Part shown: piece after piece, positions 10,771 to 22,475 of the stretch
Layout of the letters: each line of letters opens with the position of its first letter
How positions within the stretch are numbered: the first letter of the stretch is position 1
Assembly: GCA_007922225.1 (NCBI GenBank)
Contig: ML679992.1
Location: 222,858-286,857, forward strand
From: Emydura subglobosa
Taxonomy: Eukaryota; Chordata; Testudines; Chelidae
DNA length: 64,000 nt
Direction: 5' to 3'
The notes under the pieces: model-generated
What the model saw: the letters and a program-made list of their open reading frames with translations, nothing else
Database searches by the model: none
What the model was told of the DNA's origin: nothing
Translations under genes and position numbers: made by a program

Positions 10771-11703
10771 ATGGAACCGAATAACCACACCAGGGTGACA
10801 GAGTTCATCATGCAGGGGCTCTTTGACCACCCTCATCACCAGGGACTCTTCTTTGGGCTATTCCTGTGCCTTTATGCAGCTGTCATCCTAGGAAATTCCC
10901 TGATCATTGTAGCTATCGTCCTCCACCCACTTCTGCACACCCCCATGTACTTCTTCATCGCCAACTTGGCCATGCTCGATATTATGTGCAGTTCTTCAGT
11001 TCTGCCCAAGATGCTGGAAAACCTGATGCAGGATAAAAAAACCATCTCCTTTGAAGGCTGCATAGCCCAGCTCTTTGCCTTCACTTTTTCAGGGGGGACA
11101 GAGCTCTTGCTTCTCACCATCATGTCATATGACCGGTATGTAGCCATCTGCCACCCCTTGCACTATATAAATCTCATGAGCAAGAGAATTTGCATCAGTT
11201 TAGCAGCTGGTGTCTGGTCAGTTGGTGTTATAAATTCATTGGTGAACACATTACTCACATTGCGCCTGGATTTCTGTGGGCCCAACCTCATCAAACATTT
11301 CTTCTGTGAGTTCCCACCAATCCTGGCACTGTCCTGCAGCTCCATCTACCTCAACCAAATTATGATGTTCATGGCAGACATCTTCCTGGCCATGGGGAAC
11401 TTCCTGCTGACCAGTGTGTCCTACAGCTTCATCATCACAAGCATCCTGAAAATCCAGGGCTCCAAAGGGAAGCAGAGAGCCTTCTCCACCTGTTCCTCCC
11501 ACCTGCTTGTAGTCACCTTGTTCTACTCCTCCATCATCTACACCTACATCCGGCCAACCTCCAGTTACTCACTGGATAAGGACAAGATGGTGGCCATAAT
11601 GTACACACTAGTGACTCCTATCCTGAATCCTCTGATCTACAGTCTGCGCAATAGGGAGGTCAAAATAGCCCTCAGGAGAATCTTTCTATTTGCCATGAAA
11701 TAG
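10771..11703 (+). CDS. Olfactory receptor, class II, OR13G1-like (intact)
   Basis: A single-exon odorant GPCR of 310 residues, a normal OR length, acting at the cilia of olfactory neurons through Golf and adenylyl cyclase. I chose the ATG at 10771 because it gives the standard short N-terminus with an N-glycosylation site (N5-H-T) and follows a splice acceptor; the frame is open upstream, but that extension has no OR character. Visible family marks are G41-N42 in TM1, LHTPMYFF (55-62) before TM2, C97 at the start of TM3, MSYDRYVAIC (118-127) at its end, C179 in extracellular loop 2, RAFSTCSSH (236-244) before TM6 and PILNPLIYS (283-291) in TM7. The HFFCEFPPILALSC loop and TYIRPTSSY stretch recall OR13G1. 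No frameshift or stop is seen. The subfamily is by recognition only. Confidence 0.93.
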   Translation: MEPNNHTRVTEFIMQGLFDHPHHQGLFFGLFLCLYAAVILGNSLIIVAIVLHPLLHTPMYFFIANLAMLDIMCSSSVLPKMLENLMQDKKTISFEGCIAQLFAFTFSGGTELLLLTIMSYDRYVAICHPLHYINLMSKRICISLAAGVWSVGVINSLVNTLLTLRLDFCGPNLIKHFFCEFPPILALSCSSIYLNQIMMFMADIFLAMGNFLLTSVSYSFIITSILKIQGSKGKQRAFSTCSSHLLVVTLFYSSIIYTYIRPTSSYSLDKDKMVAIMYTLVTPILNPLIYSLRNREVKIALRRIFLFAMK

Positions 11704-12959
11704 TAATTTTTCCACCTGTCTTGTCTTTTTTGGTCAGGTGCACAGATGGTCTAAATTGTTGTAGAACTATGGACTTCACTAGACATATGTTTGTACTGTG
11801 ATCCATTCACTTCAATGGAACAAAAATGATTTATACCAGCAGGGAATGAGTTGTATTGACGGTAGGAGGACAATTCCTGATTTACCCTAGCAGGATTATG
11901 GGTCTCAGTACCATCAGTGGAGCTTTGTTGAATCATATTCACTGGACCAAAGGACATTGGGTCAGAATTTTCAAGGTATTTAAATATCTAATGGTATGTT
12001 CCTAAAACATAAAACTCAGTGGTTTCAATGGGTGTTGGGTGCATAGGTGCCTCTGAATATCCCATCAGGTGCCTAAATATCTATAAAAATCTGTACCATT
12101 ATGCAGCAAATTATTTTGCGTGCCTTCTCATTGCATCACACTCTTACATTTTATCCTCAATGAATGTGTGATAAAAATAAAACTTATTTTCTCTCTCTTC
12201 TCTAATTTCTTGTTAGACATAAACCCCCCAACATTTCAGTCATATATATGTTGAGATCTGGAGGTCTCCTGGCTGTGTGTCATGGACTAAGGTCAGAGAT
12301 TTTAATAGAACAATGTTTAGCAGAATACATTTTTATCTAACTTAAAATACACTCTCAGCATGAGAAGTTTGCGCTTTCCAAAAGATCTGTTGTGCTGATA
12401 AGTCAATGATTCAATTCCAGCAAAGGAGGAGATATGAAACCATTGCTCACTGTTACTGTAAGAATTAGTTCACTGAGGTCAGGGATTTCGTGTCCAGTTA
12501 TTGCAGCTGACTCACGTTATAACCTCCACCATTAAATAACTTTTTAAGCTGTTATTAAACTGCAAGGAAAAGAAAGAAACAATCAAACAAAACAACTTCT
12601 GATTTTTTTCAAAAATTAAGTATTAAGCAAGGATATCATGTCAACATTTTTTTATTCCCTTTCCTTCTAGCCATATAGAGATTTTTATATGGGAATCCTC
12701 TGCTTACTGGGTGTGGGTATTGTGTAGGAGATATTATTTTAGGGTTAGTTGTGGTCAGCGGAGATATCCTGAATTGATAACATTGAAATGAAGATAAGGC
12801 GAACAAAAAAGTTATTGGTCTTTGCATGAACCCTCGGATGTGACATCCAAGTAGATTCAAGAAGCATATATGTTAATAGTTAGGAAAGATGTATATAAAT
12901 TCTGTAGTATGTGATATGAATAGGATTTGTGCCATCACCCTGTACGTAAACCTTTGCAT
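11704..12959. other. OR downstream region, no gene recognised
   Basis: An AATAAA at 12176-12181 could serve as the OR polyadenylation signal, but it lies nearly 500 bp past the stop. About 12010-12100 contains a 'tgggtgcataggtgcctctg...aggtgcctaaatatc' patch of the dispersed tag-rich repeat group. No exon is recognisable. Confidence 0.4.
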
Positions 12960-13671
12960 CTGGTCCTGGCTATCATGGACACAGAGAAGTAACATGCACA
13001 ATACAAAAACTTCACATATGAGCTGGAGATGAACTGAGTTTCTGGATCCCAGAGAACTGGCGTAAGTGTTCTCCCAGAACTGGGCAATGTGTCCTGAATA
13101 AAGGGAGTGGGAAAGGACTTGGACGGAACCAGAACACAAAGTGCGGGAGAGGGGGAATGACGCTAGGGGAGTGACCGCAGACACCCACAGTTCATATTCC
13201 AGATATTATTTGGGGTTTAAGCAAAACCAGTGGAGGAGGTATAGGTAATGTCAATTGGTTCCCTCCATCTGGCGAGTTTTGTCAGAACGGTTTTCAGAAT
13301 TAGACAAAGAAGGCTTAACAGCATCATGGAGGACCCAGGATCTTAGCAGTTGGTAGGGTGAAGGTACAGTGGTAAAACTCCCTCCTTCCAGTCCACCCAT
13401 CACCTCTGACTGTATGTAGTGACTCCGCAAATCATTAAAATTGCAGAAAATTGCACAGCCTTCTCACATCAGCATTCATCCATCATTTAGGTGATTTCAA
13501 CCAGGACCATTTCCGCTCATTTCTAGAATCCCTGGGCTTGTTTGCATGACTATCCACTAATTTACCTGCCACCTACGAGACCACTTAGGGCAGTTCCTTT
13601 CGCATCAACATGCCACTTTGTACCACTCCATGTGTGTCCATCTTTTGCTGACTTTCATACTCAATTTTTTT

Positions 13672-14152
13672 AATAGAATCAAGGATAAGAGTTGGAAGGG
13701 ACATCAAGAGGTTGTTTAGTCCAACCTTCTGCTCAAAGCAGGACCAACCCCAATTAAATCATCTCAGCCAGGGTTTTGTCAAGCCAGGCCTAAAATACCT
13801 CTAAGGACGGAGATTCTCCCAAGGTAACTCATTCCAGTACTTCACCAACCCCTAACGAAAAATATTTTCCTAATATATAACCTAGACCTCCCCCACTGAA
13901 ACTTGAGACCATTGCTCCTTGTTCTGTCATCTGCCACCACTGAAAACAGCCTAGCTCCATCCTCTCTGGAACCCCCCTTCAGGTACTTAAAGGCTGCTAT
14001 CAAATCCCCCCTCACTCTTCTCTTCTGCAAACTAAACAAGCCTAGTTCCTGAACCTCTCTTCGTAAATCATGTGCTCCAGCACCCTAATAATTTTTGTTG
14101 TCTTCTGCTGGGCTCTCTTCAATTTGTCCAAAAAAGGGGGTCCCAAAACTGG
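13672..14152 (-). mobile_element. CR1 LINE 3' end
   Basis: The sequence starts with 'agaatcaaggataagagttg' (3' end) and runs through the UTR into the C-terminal RT tail. On the minus strand, 13842-14039 encodes a decayed [20 protein letters not shown] tail. It ends at about 14152 ('cccaaaactggacacaac'), so it is a 5'-truncated insertion of about 480 bp. Copy A of the duplication has nothing comparable at the matching place. Confidence 0.85.
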
Positions 14153-15789
14153 ACACAACTGGTGTGTTCAATTTTTTGTCCTTGCAAATTTTACGGTAAG
14201 TGACGTGATTGACAGGACCTGGTTCACTAATGTCTATGGACCTGTGCCAATTTACATCAATGTGGATCTAATCCTGTCTTTTAGGTCAATTTACCCTAGA
14301 TTCTCCCTAATGGGGAATTTTAAAATTCAGATCAGGTGTTTTCTGCTGAAAGATCTTCTCTCATTCAAATAAAAAATAATTCAGGGAAGCTCCCTGGCCT
14401 TTGTTATTCAAATCAGATTAGATTATCACAACACAGACACTCCCCACTTAGCCCACGCAGGTTCCACTGTTCCTCTGAAGATTAGCCATAGGCTCGCTCC
14501 AGCCCTTGGGATCTCTAACCATCCCCCTGGAATGTCCACCCCCCATCCCAGTGGACATTCATGGATTTGTTGCTCCTGAGTGACCAAGATTCTCAACTGA
14601 TGCAAATCTCATAACTCCATTGATTTCAACGGTGGTGAACTGAATTAGAGTTGTTAAGGGCTGGCCAATATTTTATGCCAATGTTGCCAGGGTTAGCCAA
14701 ATATGCTTATGGATGGACCATTGGAAAAGAACTTGCCCATCATTCAATGAACTTGATTCACCTCTCACTTACACTTCGTGTAAGCCATTTAACATGCAAA
14801 GTCACCAAGATTCTCCTGTCACCTACAGCTGTTTCACACCAGAGTAGATGAGATGTACTCGCCAACATGAGATATAAGATGTTGGAGAATCGGGTCCATT
14901 GCTTGCTGTGATGCTATTTCAGATTCAAACCACTGGAAGTGAGAAGAGAATCTAATCAGGAATGCAAAGCGGATGTGAAAGGATACTGATGGTGCAAATG
15001 ACTGAACAATTCTGATTTAACCGTCTTGATTTCCATTCACACTAAGGGCTAGATTCACAAAGGGGATTGCAACACTAAGCATTGTACACTGAACTTTGGA
15101 GCACCTAGAAAAATCACTGGGATGTGCAAAGCCTGAGTCAGACACTCAGGCAATGAATTAATGGGGAGGTAGGTGCCTAAGAACAGGATCCACAAAAGAC
15201 AGAATGGTAGGTGGCTTCCTACCTATGCTTGCCAATGGGAGATGCCAAAAACAGGGTCGTGTGCTAACTCCTGATTCTCTTGGGACTTTAGCACCTAACC
15301 TGAGCTAGAGGGAGACGTATATTTGCTTGGGATTCTTAGCTGTGGGCCTTCTATGGGTGGTATTTCTGGCAAGAAGCCTGTGGAGAAGAAACTACCTAAT
15401 AGCTTTGAGCTCTGTGGTGAACGCACTCACCTGGGATGGGGGAAACAATGATTCATGTCTCTCCTCTGGCTGATGGGCTGTGACCAGGAATCTGCAAATC
15501 TCTGGCGAGTGCTCTGGGGAGCCATGGGGATAGTCAGAGAAGGAGCGCCTTCAATTTCTCCTTTGGAAGCTGTTACACTTTGGAGAAACACTGCAAGAGT
15601 CAAAGTGCCTGAGAGAGACAGAGAATGAGAGCAAGTGAGCGCGCAAGAGCGCGTAAGTATGAGAATGACTTTGGAGCCTAGTGTTTAGAGCATACCCTTA
15701 GGATATGGCAGAACTAGGATCCTGTCTGTTTCCTAAAACTTTCTGAAGGCTAATAATGTTTGGATTGATGCCTAATTGATCTGACTATA

Positions 15790-16474
15790 CAAAGGTTTTT
15801 CCCCCAGAACCGGGTTACACAGAATTCACACCTTCTGGGGATGGATGACAAGGATACTCACACTGATTGCAAAGTAAAACCTTCTATACCTTTATTACAA
15901 TAATGGATAAAGCTAGAAAAGATTGAAGCCAGAAGATAGAGAGGTTATTTGGGTATCATTCTATGCATAAACTCTTAGAATTGCATACTCACACCCTTGT
16001 GGAGCACCTGGTGGTAAGAGACAAAAGGACCAGCCATGTCTCTGGCGTGCCACATTGTCTGATGGTCCAAGTTCCTCAAGGAATGGAAGGATTGAGTAGT
16101 AGAAAAGCAAACAACAATGGAGGAGTCCCAGGAAAGAACAGCCCCAGACCACATGGTGACTGCCCAGTTATACGGCCTGAGCATCATCTGCTCATGCTCT
16201 ATGCCCATATTTAGTCTTTTCACCCATGTAATAGTGAGATGTACGTGTTCTATAGGTTAACATATTGATACTTGTAACTACCATTTCAGCACATGCTCAT
16301 ACCATCACCCCTGGCATAAGAGAATTTGCAGTTATTACTTCCATGTTCCTTGTGGTAGCACTGACTGGAACATTCTAACTCCAACCATTCAGCAAGTTCT
16401 TCCTAGATCCCAAAATCTAAAGGTAACCATAGATCTGTGTCAAGGGTTTTTGTCTACTTAACTACTCATATCAC
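15790..16474. other. Unassigned insertion in duplication copy B
   Basis: This block is not found in copy A. It contains 'acctttattacaataatgg' (15889-15907), an inverted polyadenylation-type signal that could mark a minus-strand LTR, but no TG...CA ends with a target duplication were found. No coding signal. Confidence 0.3.
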
Positions 16475-16585
16475 GGAATCATAGAACCATAGAAGATGAG
16501 GGTTGGAAGGGACCTCAGGAGGTCATCTAGTCCAACCCTCTGTTCAAAGCAGGATCAATCCCAACTAAATCATCCAGATATTATG
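16475..16585 (-). mobile_element. CR1 3' end fragment
   Basis: 'ggaatcatagaaccatagaa' followed by 'ggttggaagggacctcagga' and 'ctagtccaaccctctgttca' is the inverted CR1 3' terminus, about 110 bp only. Confidence 0.8.
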
Positions 16586-16695
16586 CTCCAGCTAATATCT
16601 TATAGAATACAGGCCTGTAGGTTTCTTGTGTTACACCTTAAATATAATGAAAGGCAAGCCAATGAATATAATGGGGGCAAACTTGCCCTATGGGC

Positions 16696-16870
16696 TACAT
16701 ATCATAAGAATATCAGAATGGCCATACTGGGTCAAACCAATGGTCCATCTACCCCCGTATCCTGTCTACCAACAGTGGCCAATGCCAAGTGCTTCAGAGG
16801 GAATGAACAGAACAGGATAATTATCAAGTGATCCATCCCATGACCCATTCCCAACTTCTGTCCCTCTGCT
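16696..16870 (+). repeat. Dispersed repeat ('gccatactgggtcaaaccaa')
   Basis: 'aatggccatactgggtcaaa' followed by 'cagtggccaatgccaagtgc' and 'ttcagagggaatgaacagaa' belongs to a repeat common in turtle DNA. A diverged relative lies at about 35130-35280. It has no coding function. Confidence 0.5.
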
Positions 16871-17264
16871 ATAGTGAATTTCTTAAAAATGTTTATCCAT
16901 GGGGGAACAGTTTCAACTGGAGAGACTGAGGGAGTCCAACATCAGCATATCGCATAGGCCATTGGTTAGGCACTCAGCTAAAAAGGACTGTTGTGATCAC
17001 CTACTCTGCCCTCCTGCATGACAAAAGTCATAAGACTTTCTCAACTTAACTTTTCTTTGAACTAGAGAAGATCTTTTAGGAGGAAAAGAATCCCATCTGT
17101 ATTTTAAAATTGCCAGTCAGAGAGAATCCACCAAATACTAGGTAAACTATGCTAACAAGAGTAGATTTACACTGGCAGAAATTAGCATATTTCCACTGAA
17201 ATCAATTAACCAGGTCCTGTTGCGATGTCTATAAGTTTTACAAGGAACAAAAGTTTGAACTCCT

Positions 17265-17302
17265 GTTAAAAAAAAAAAAAGAAAAAAGAAAAGAAAAAAA
17301 TT
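17265..17302. repeat. A-rich simple repeat
   Basis: A run of A with scattered G (aaaaaaaaaaaa g aaaaaa g aaaa g aaaaaaa). The corresponding site in copy A (about 4663-4680) has only 'aaaacaagaaaaatg', so the tract has expanded in copy B. Confidence 0.8.
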
Positions 17303-17719
17303 ATTAAAGTCAGAAAAAGTGGAGTACAAACTGGCTTCTTTAAGTAAAGGAACTGTGCTAAGTGGTCTCCATGGCTTCTGGTAAATTCAGAGCCTGTCAT
17401 GAAAACAAGCCAAAAGTGTCTCGACATGGATGGAAATTTTACAGTTTGAAGTCACCAAAATGATTGGTGGATGTTGATGGGAGGAGGCTGCTGCAGCTTC
17501 TGAAATATTATTTATCTGGTGGTTGCTCCATGGGATTAAAGGCATGAGTGGATTGGAAGGAGGGAACTTTACCATCATGGCAGACAGACTAACCAACTCC
17601 TGAGGCCTTTTATCCACCAGGACACCTTTAGGCCTTTTTTGCCCATGTGCAGAAAAGTGTCTTGAGCAAAACCAGCCAGCCCGAGGGAAACAAATTGAGA
17701 CGTTTTGAGTGAACCATTT

Positions 17720-18127
17720 GGTACAATGTAATGGGTGGTATCTTACTATGTCAAAGAGTGTACCTTGCCATGTCGGGGGAGGCACCTACACACGTCAGAG
17801 GGGTAATACACAACTTGTTTGTATCTATGTACAAAAGGGGTCCTAAGAGGAGGCATTTTGGTCCAGCTGAGAGGGAAATGGAAAGTCCCGCCCTTTATTG
17901 AGCTGGTTCGTTGTAACAAGCGTACAAGTGTTAGTGTTCCTGTAGCGTCTGTGGGATACTAGGACCGTGCTTTGTCTACAATAAACCTGGCCTGGTGCCT
18001 TCATTATTGAAATAGATCTCTGGTCTTATTGAATAATTTAATCGTGGAGCGGTGTCTCGGTTATCTGCACAGAGCTGGGGCAGCATACACCTTGGGAGAA
18101 CACACACACAGCTAACAACTGATAACA
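17720..18127 (+). mobile_element. Endogenous retroviral LTR (LTR family 1, copy B)
   Basis: It has the block order shared with copies A and C: 'gtccagctgagagggaaatg', a poly(A) signal AATAAA at 17980-17985 followed by 'cctggcctggtgcctt', and 'ctgcacagagctggggcagc'. The likely 3' end is '...gataaca' at 18127. The 5' end could be the 'tgtaatgggtgg' near 17726, but the 5-bp flanks do not match, so that boundary is open. No internal retroviral sequence follows, which fits a solo LTR. It lies just beyond the end of duplication copy B. Confidence 0.65.
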
Positions 18128-19869
18128 AGGGATAATGGTAATGCATGATCTATTTGTCAGGGCAAGATCCTCACCCAGTATAACCTGGTGAAGATCCATT
18201 GACTCCAGTTGAGCCAATTGGATATATGCCAGGTGTCGATCTTACATGTTGCTTTCAATAGAGCTGTGCTGATGAACAGCAGTTGTGGATCTGGCCTATT
18301 GCCTTCAGTGGAGTTACGATGTTATAGAAAAGCAGGGATCAGGCTCCTTCACTCCATTTGAGTTATATTAGTTTATACCAATTGAGGACGTGATTCATTG
18401 AGTTCAAGTGAGCGGTGCTGAGTTACACCATCTGGGAATCTGAGCCATATTGTTCTATTGTGAAATCCTCACAATTAATCTATCAAAAATTAAACACGCG
18501 TGTATTGCTGCTGTGCTGTTCTCCTATATTTATTTCACCTGGCGGTTACATTTTGTCTTAATAAAATGGTAAGCTCTTTGCTCCATAGATTCTCTTTTAG
18601 AGCCATCTGTAATGGTCTTACACAAGATGCTATGGGCTACATTCACAAAATGGCTTAGGCACCTCACTACCACTTTGGGCACCTAAACCCCAGAATTAAG
18701 CCCCACTGGGATTCACAAAACCCCTGCTCAGCTTCCACCTGCTCCTCTAGGTGACTAACCTCACTCAGAACTTATATTTTTGCTTGCATATGGAAGCCTT
18801 ATTCCAGTCATCAGGATCCTTAAGACACAGAGTGATTCATGAACTGGGGAAAGACAGGTGTTCCTCCACTTACCCCCCCTGCAGGGCAGTGATGCAGTGG
18901 TAAATAAAGAAGGGGGTCTCCATTTATCATCTAAAATTATAACAGTAGATATTTTGTACATCAGTAAATATGATGTATGTGGTGCTTCTGCTGGTGAGTC
19001 TTTCTGCAGTTGATAAATGAGTCAATGTACTTATCACCTTTAGAAACCCAGGAGTAAGGCAGTTGTATAAAGTGGTTACCTTTGTTGTCAGCTCTCTGTT
19101 GCAGGAGCCAATGTTAAAATTGTAGTCACATGAATTTACATTGAATTAAATGCGATGTCTTTGAGTTGCTAGAAGGAGAGACAGAACATGTATACAAATA
19201 AACATGAAAAAAGGAGTAGTTTTAAAGCTTTTAGGGTATTTTTTGAAAAGCATCCGAGTCCCATTTTAAAAAGTGATGTGGAATTTAGCGCCTCTTTTAC
19301 AGGTATTTAGGTGTCTGAAGATGCAGAAACTGCCTAGTGGGATTTTCAAAAGTGCCCAGGCACCAATTCCCAACAGGAGTTAGTCATCTAAATACATTTT
19401 AAAATCTGGACCTAGACACATAACTCATTTTAACAATCTGCATCTTAAATGCTTTGAAAAATCCCACTAGGTACCTATTTGCATCTTTAGATGCCAAAAT
19501 ATCTTTACAAATCTAGTCATAGGAGCTTTTGAAACTTTTACCCTGAATCTCAGAAAATATTAAATGTTACTCAAAATGTTGCATATTAGGCCAGATATCA
19601 GTACAACTTAACAACAAAAAGGTAAAGGCTTGAGGTATTGTCTGTGTTTCATGTTTTTGTTTGATGCTGATATTTGCTGGGGTTTTACTATTATTATGAT
19701 TACTGTACTATTTATTTTCAACGGGGACATTCAACATCAGCTATATAATGAGACCCTGGTTGTGACCTTAGTTAGGGATGTAGGGTGTAAGACAATACAC
19801 TCAAATTGCTAAACAATATAGTAAAATATGCTCCGGAGGGCATAAGGTTACATGAAACTCTGTTTTCAC

Positions 19870-19900
<31 letters not shown>

Positions 19901-21218
19901 GACATTTCTAGCCCTCTTGAGACCTAAGGGCAACCTAAAGGCTGAGGAAATGGAAGGCATTTACAGAGAACCCCATGTTTAGCTATATAATAAGATTACA
20001 GGATTGTCACTCTGCGATGCCCTGAAACTCAGAAGTCTGTCAGTGAGAAGCAATGGAAACAGCTACAAACATTTCTGGGGGCTCTTTTTGGTGTGACGTA
20101 CAGTTACAATAAGGCATGTACCTATGCCTTGTCCAGAGTTGTAGAATGCTGGGATGTCAGAGGTAACTCAACCAATCAGCGCCCTTACTCTGCAGCTCAT
20201 TTGCATGGAAAAATGTCATTGGCTGTATGAGGAAGACTGCAAACACAGGGATTACTTGGCCCAACTGCCACATGCATTTCAAATACTGTGTCAGGTAGAT
20301 AGATAGACAGATAGCCTCAGGAACCCATTGTGCTAGGCATGGTACAAACAAAGAACGGAAAGACAATCCCTGTCCCAAAGATTTTACAATCTATGTAATG
20401 CAAGTTTAATTGGAATTCTGCTCTGGCTTCTTTACACCACTCAGGAGACACCCACAACAACCATATCTTATCAGCGAAATCTGATCCTAAAATGTAAACA
20501 TATATCTATCTATCTGAGACCCTGGTTGGAGGTCCATTATTAACGCTGAGATCCATTTTTGCATATAAATCATGGATATAAATCAAAAATGTCTTTGTTA
20601 TTCTAAGACAAAATAACCTGTGATAACCTTGGGAATATTCCCATGTTAAAAAAAAACAAAATAAAACACCTATGTGTGATGCAATATGAATTATGAGTGA
20701 CCATTTATAATATTATTAATAACAATATGACAAAATTGCAAATAATCTTACGTGCTATGCCACGGAAGGTATAATTGGAAAAGGCGTGATTCATTAAATA
20801 GGATAAGCCTATCTGTATGTGTGTACCATCTTTGTATGGTGAGCTATAAATAAGTGCTGTATATCTGTATCTAAAACTTGTGCTGTGCTGCTGGGTGACA
20901 CTGCCAGACAGATTCTCACCAGAACTATCCAGCTGGCTTGATGGCCCAGCAAGGGCACCCAAGGAGAGAAGCCAGAGGCTATGCCTATAAGTCAGCAGGA
21001 CATGTAGGGACACGCCTATGGACACAGGACTCCAAGTGCTATTCCATACCCATGAGCAGTGAGCTTGCATTGAACTTGTAATGTGGCTGACCCTTTCAGG
21101 ATCAGGAGAATATTTTGGTAAAGGGAATAGAGTTTTAAATCACTTCTCATTTTCCTAGACCTAGCTGCTGATTGGGGGCCAGAGGCTGACACGAAATAAA
21201 GAGCGCTGTGTAACTTGT
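18128..21218. other. Repeat-bearing AT-rich DNA, no gene recognised
   Basis: Contents seen: 18630-18765, a copy of the 'cacaaaatggcttaggcacc' repeat; 19250-19510, a tag-rich patch with 'tttaggtgtctgaagatgca' and its partial inverse; (AAAG)n at 19870-19900; GATA/CTAT short runs at 20299-20314 and 20505-20516; and 20318-20396, an L2/MIR-tail-like phrase ('gtgctaggcatggtacaaac', 'caatccctgtcccaaagatt'). No exon or long conserved frame is visible. Confidence 0.5.
19870..19900. repeat. (AAAG)n microsatellite
   Basis: About seven tandem AAAG units in 'agaaagaaagaaagaaag'. Confidence 0.95.
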
Positions 21219-22475
21219 GTTTAGAATAATAGAATATTAGAGTTGGAAGGGACTTCAGGAGGTCATCTAGTCCAATCCCCTGCTCAAAGCAGAACTAACC
21301 TCAGCTATATCATCCCAGCCAGGGCTTTGTCAAGCCTCAGCTTAAAAACCTCTAAAGATGGAGATTCCACCACCTCCCTAAATAACCCATTCCAGTGCTT
21401 CACCACCCTCCTAGGGAAAAACTTTTTCCTAATGTCCAACCTAGACCTTCCCAACTGCAACTTGAGACCATTGCTCCTTGTTCTGTCATCTGCCACCACC
21501 AAGAACAGCCTAGCCCCAACCTCCCTGGAACCCCCTTTCAGGTAGTTAAAGGCTGCTATCAAATCCCCCCTCATTCTTCTCTTTTGCAGACTAAACTCAT
21601 TTTTGTTGCCCTCCGCTGGACTCTCTCCAACTTGTCCACATCCTTTTTGTAGTGGGGGGCCCAAAACTGGACACAATATTTTAATGTGGCCTCACCAATG
21701 CCGAATAGAGGGGAATAATCACTTCCCGCAACCTGCTGGCAATGCTCCTCCTAATGCAGCCCAATATGCTATTAGCCTTCTTGACAACCAGGGCACACTG
21801 CTGACTCATATCCAGCTGTGCTTTGGCCTTCCTTATTTCATTCCTGCATGTTCGACCAGTGTTTTTATAATCCTCCATAGTCATCTGACCAAGCTTCCAC
21901 TTCTTGTAAGCTTCTTTTTTGTGTTTAAGTTCGCCAAAGACTTCTTTGTTAAGCCAAGCTGGACCCCTACCATATTTGCTATTCTTTCTGCACATCGGGA
22001 TGGTTTGCTCCTGTGCCCTCAATAAGGTCTCTTTAAAATACAGCCAGCTCTCTTGGATTCCTTTCCCCCTCATATTAGCCTCCCAGGGAATCCTGCCCAT
22101 CAGTTCCCTGAGGGAGTCAAAGTCTGCTTTTCGGAAGTCCATGGTCCGTATCCTGCTGTTCTCCTTTCTTCCTTTTGTCAGGATCCTGAACTTGACCATC
22201 TCATGGTCACTGCTGCCTAGGTTGCCACCCACTTCTACTTCCCCTACCAAATCTTCCCTGTTTGTGAGCAGCAGGTCAAGAGAAGCGTGGCCCCTAGTTG
22301 GTTGCTCCAGCACTTGCACCAGGAAATTGTCTGCCACACTCTCCAAAAACTTCCTGGATTGTTTGTGCTCTGCTGTATTGCTCTTCCAGCAGATGTCAGG
22401 GTGATTGAAGTCCCCCATGAGAATCAGGTCCTGTGAACTGGAAAATTTCCTTAGTTTCCCTAGTTGAGTTGAGAG
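21219..22475 (-). mobile_element. CR1 LINE with internal RT deletion
   Basis: Reading the minus strand from 22475, the sequence enters CR1 ORF2 inside the endonuclease ([14 protein letters not shown], then [12 protein letters not shown], where the Asp-His pair of the active site lies) and the linker to RT ([10 protein letters not shown]). At 21811-21817 it jumps directly to the C-terminal tail (DMSQQCALV...[13 protein letters not shown]) and 3' UTR. The whole RT core with its A(T)DD box is missing. The frame stays open across the join. Intact relatives in this window (63470-63500 plus; 25140-25170 minus) show that both sides share an 'agctgga'-like heptamer, so the deletion used microhomology. 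It ends with the standard CR1 3' terminus at about 21219-21230. It cannot code for a transposition-competent protein. Confidence 0.9.

Larger units (their letters stand above)
12960..17690 (+). repeat. Segmental direct duplication, copy B
   Basis: Collinear with copy A (about 300-5093) in the blocks given there. The clearest are the 14430-15570 block ('gacactccccacttagccca', 'ggttccactgttcctctgaa') and the 16860-17690 block ('tttatccatgggggaacagt', 'ccaacatcagcatatcgcat'). Copy B carries its own CR1 (13672-14152) and extra DNA at about 15790-16860 that copy A lacks. Homology ends near 17690, just before an LTR. No second OR follows it within 3 kb. Confidence 0.7.

Noticed and set aside
17720..18132. 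Target duplication around LTR copy B
   Set aside because: No 5-bp flank pair matches for the plausible ends, so only the 3' end is proposed.
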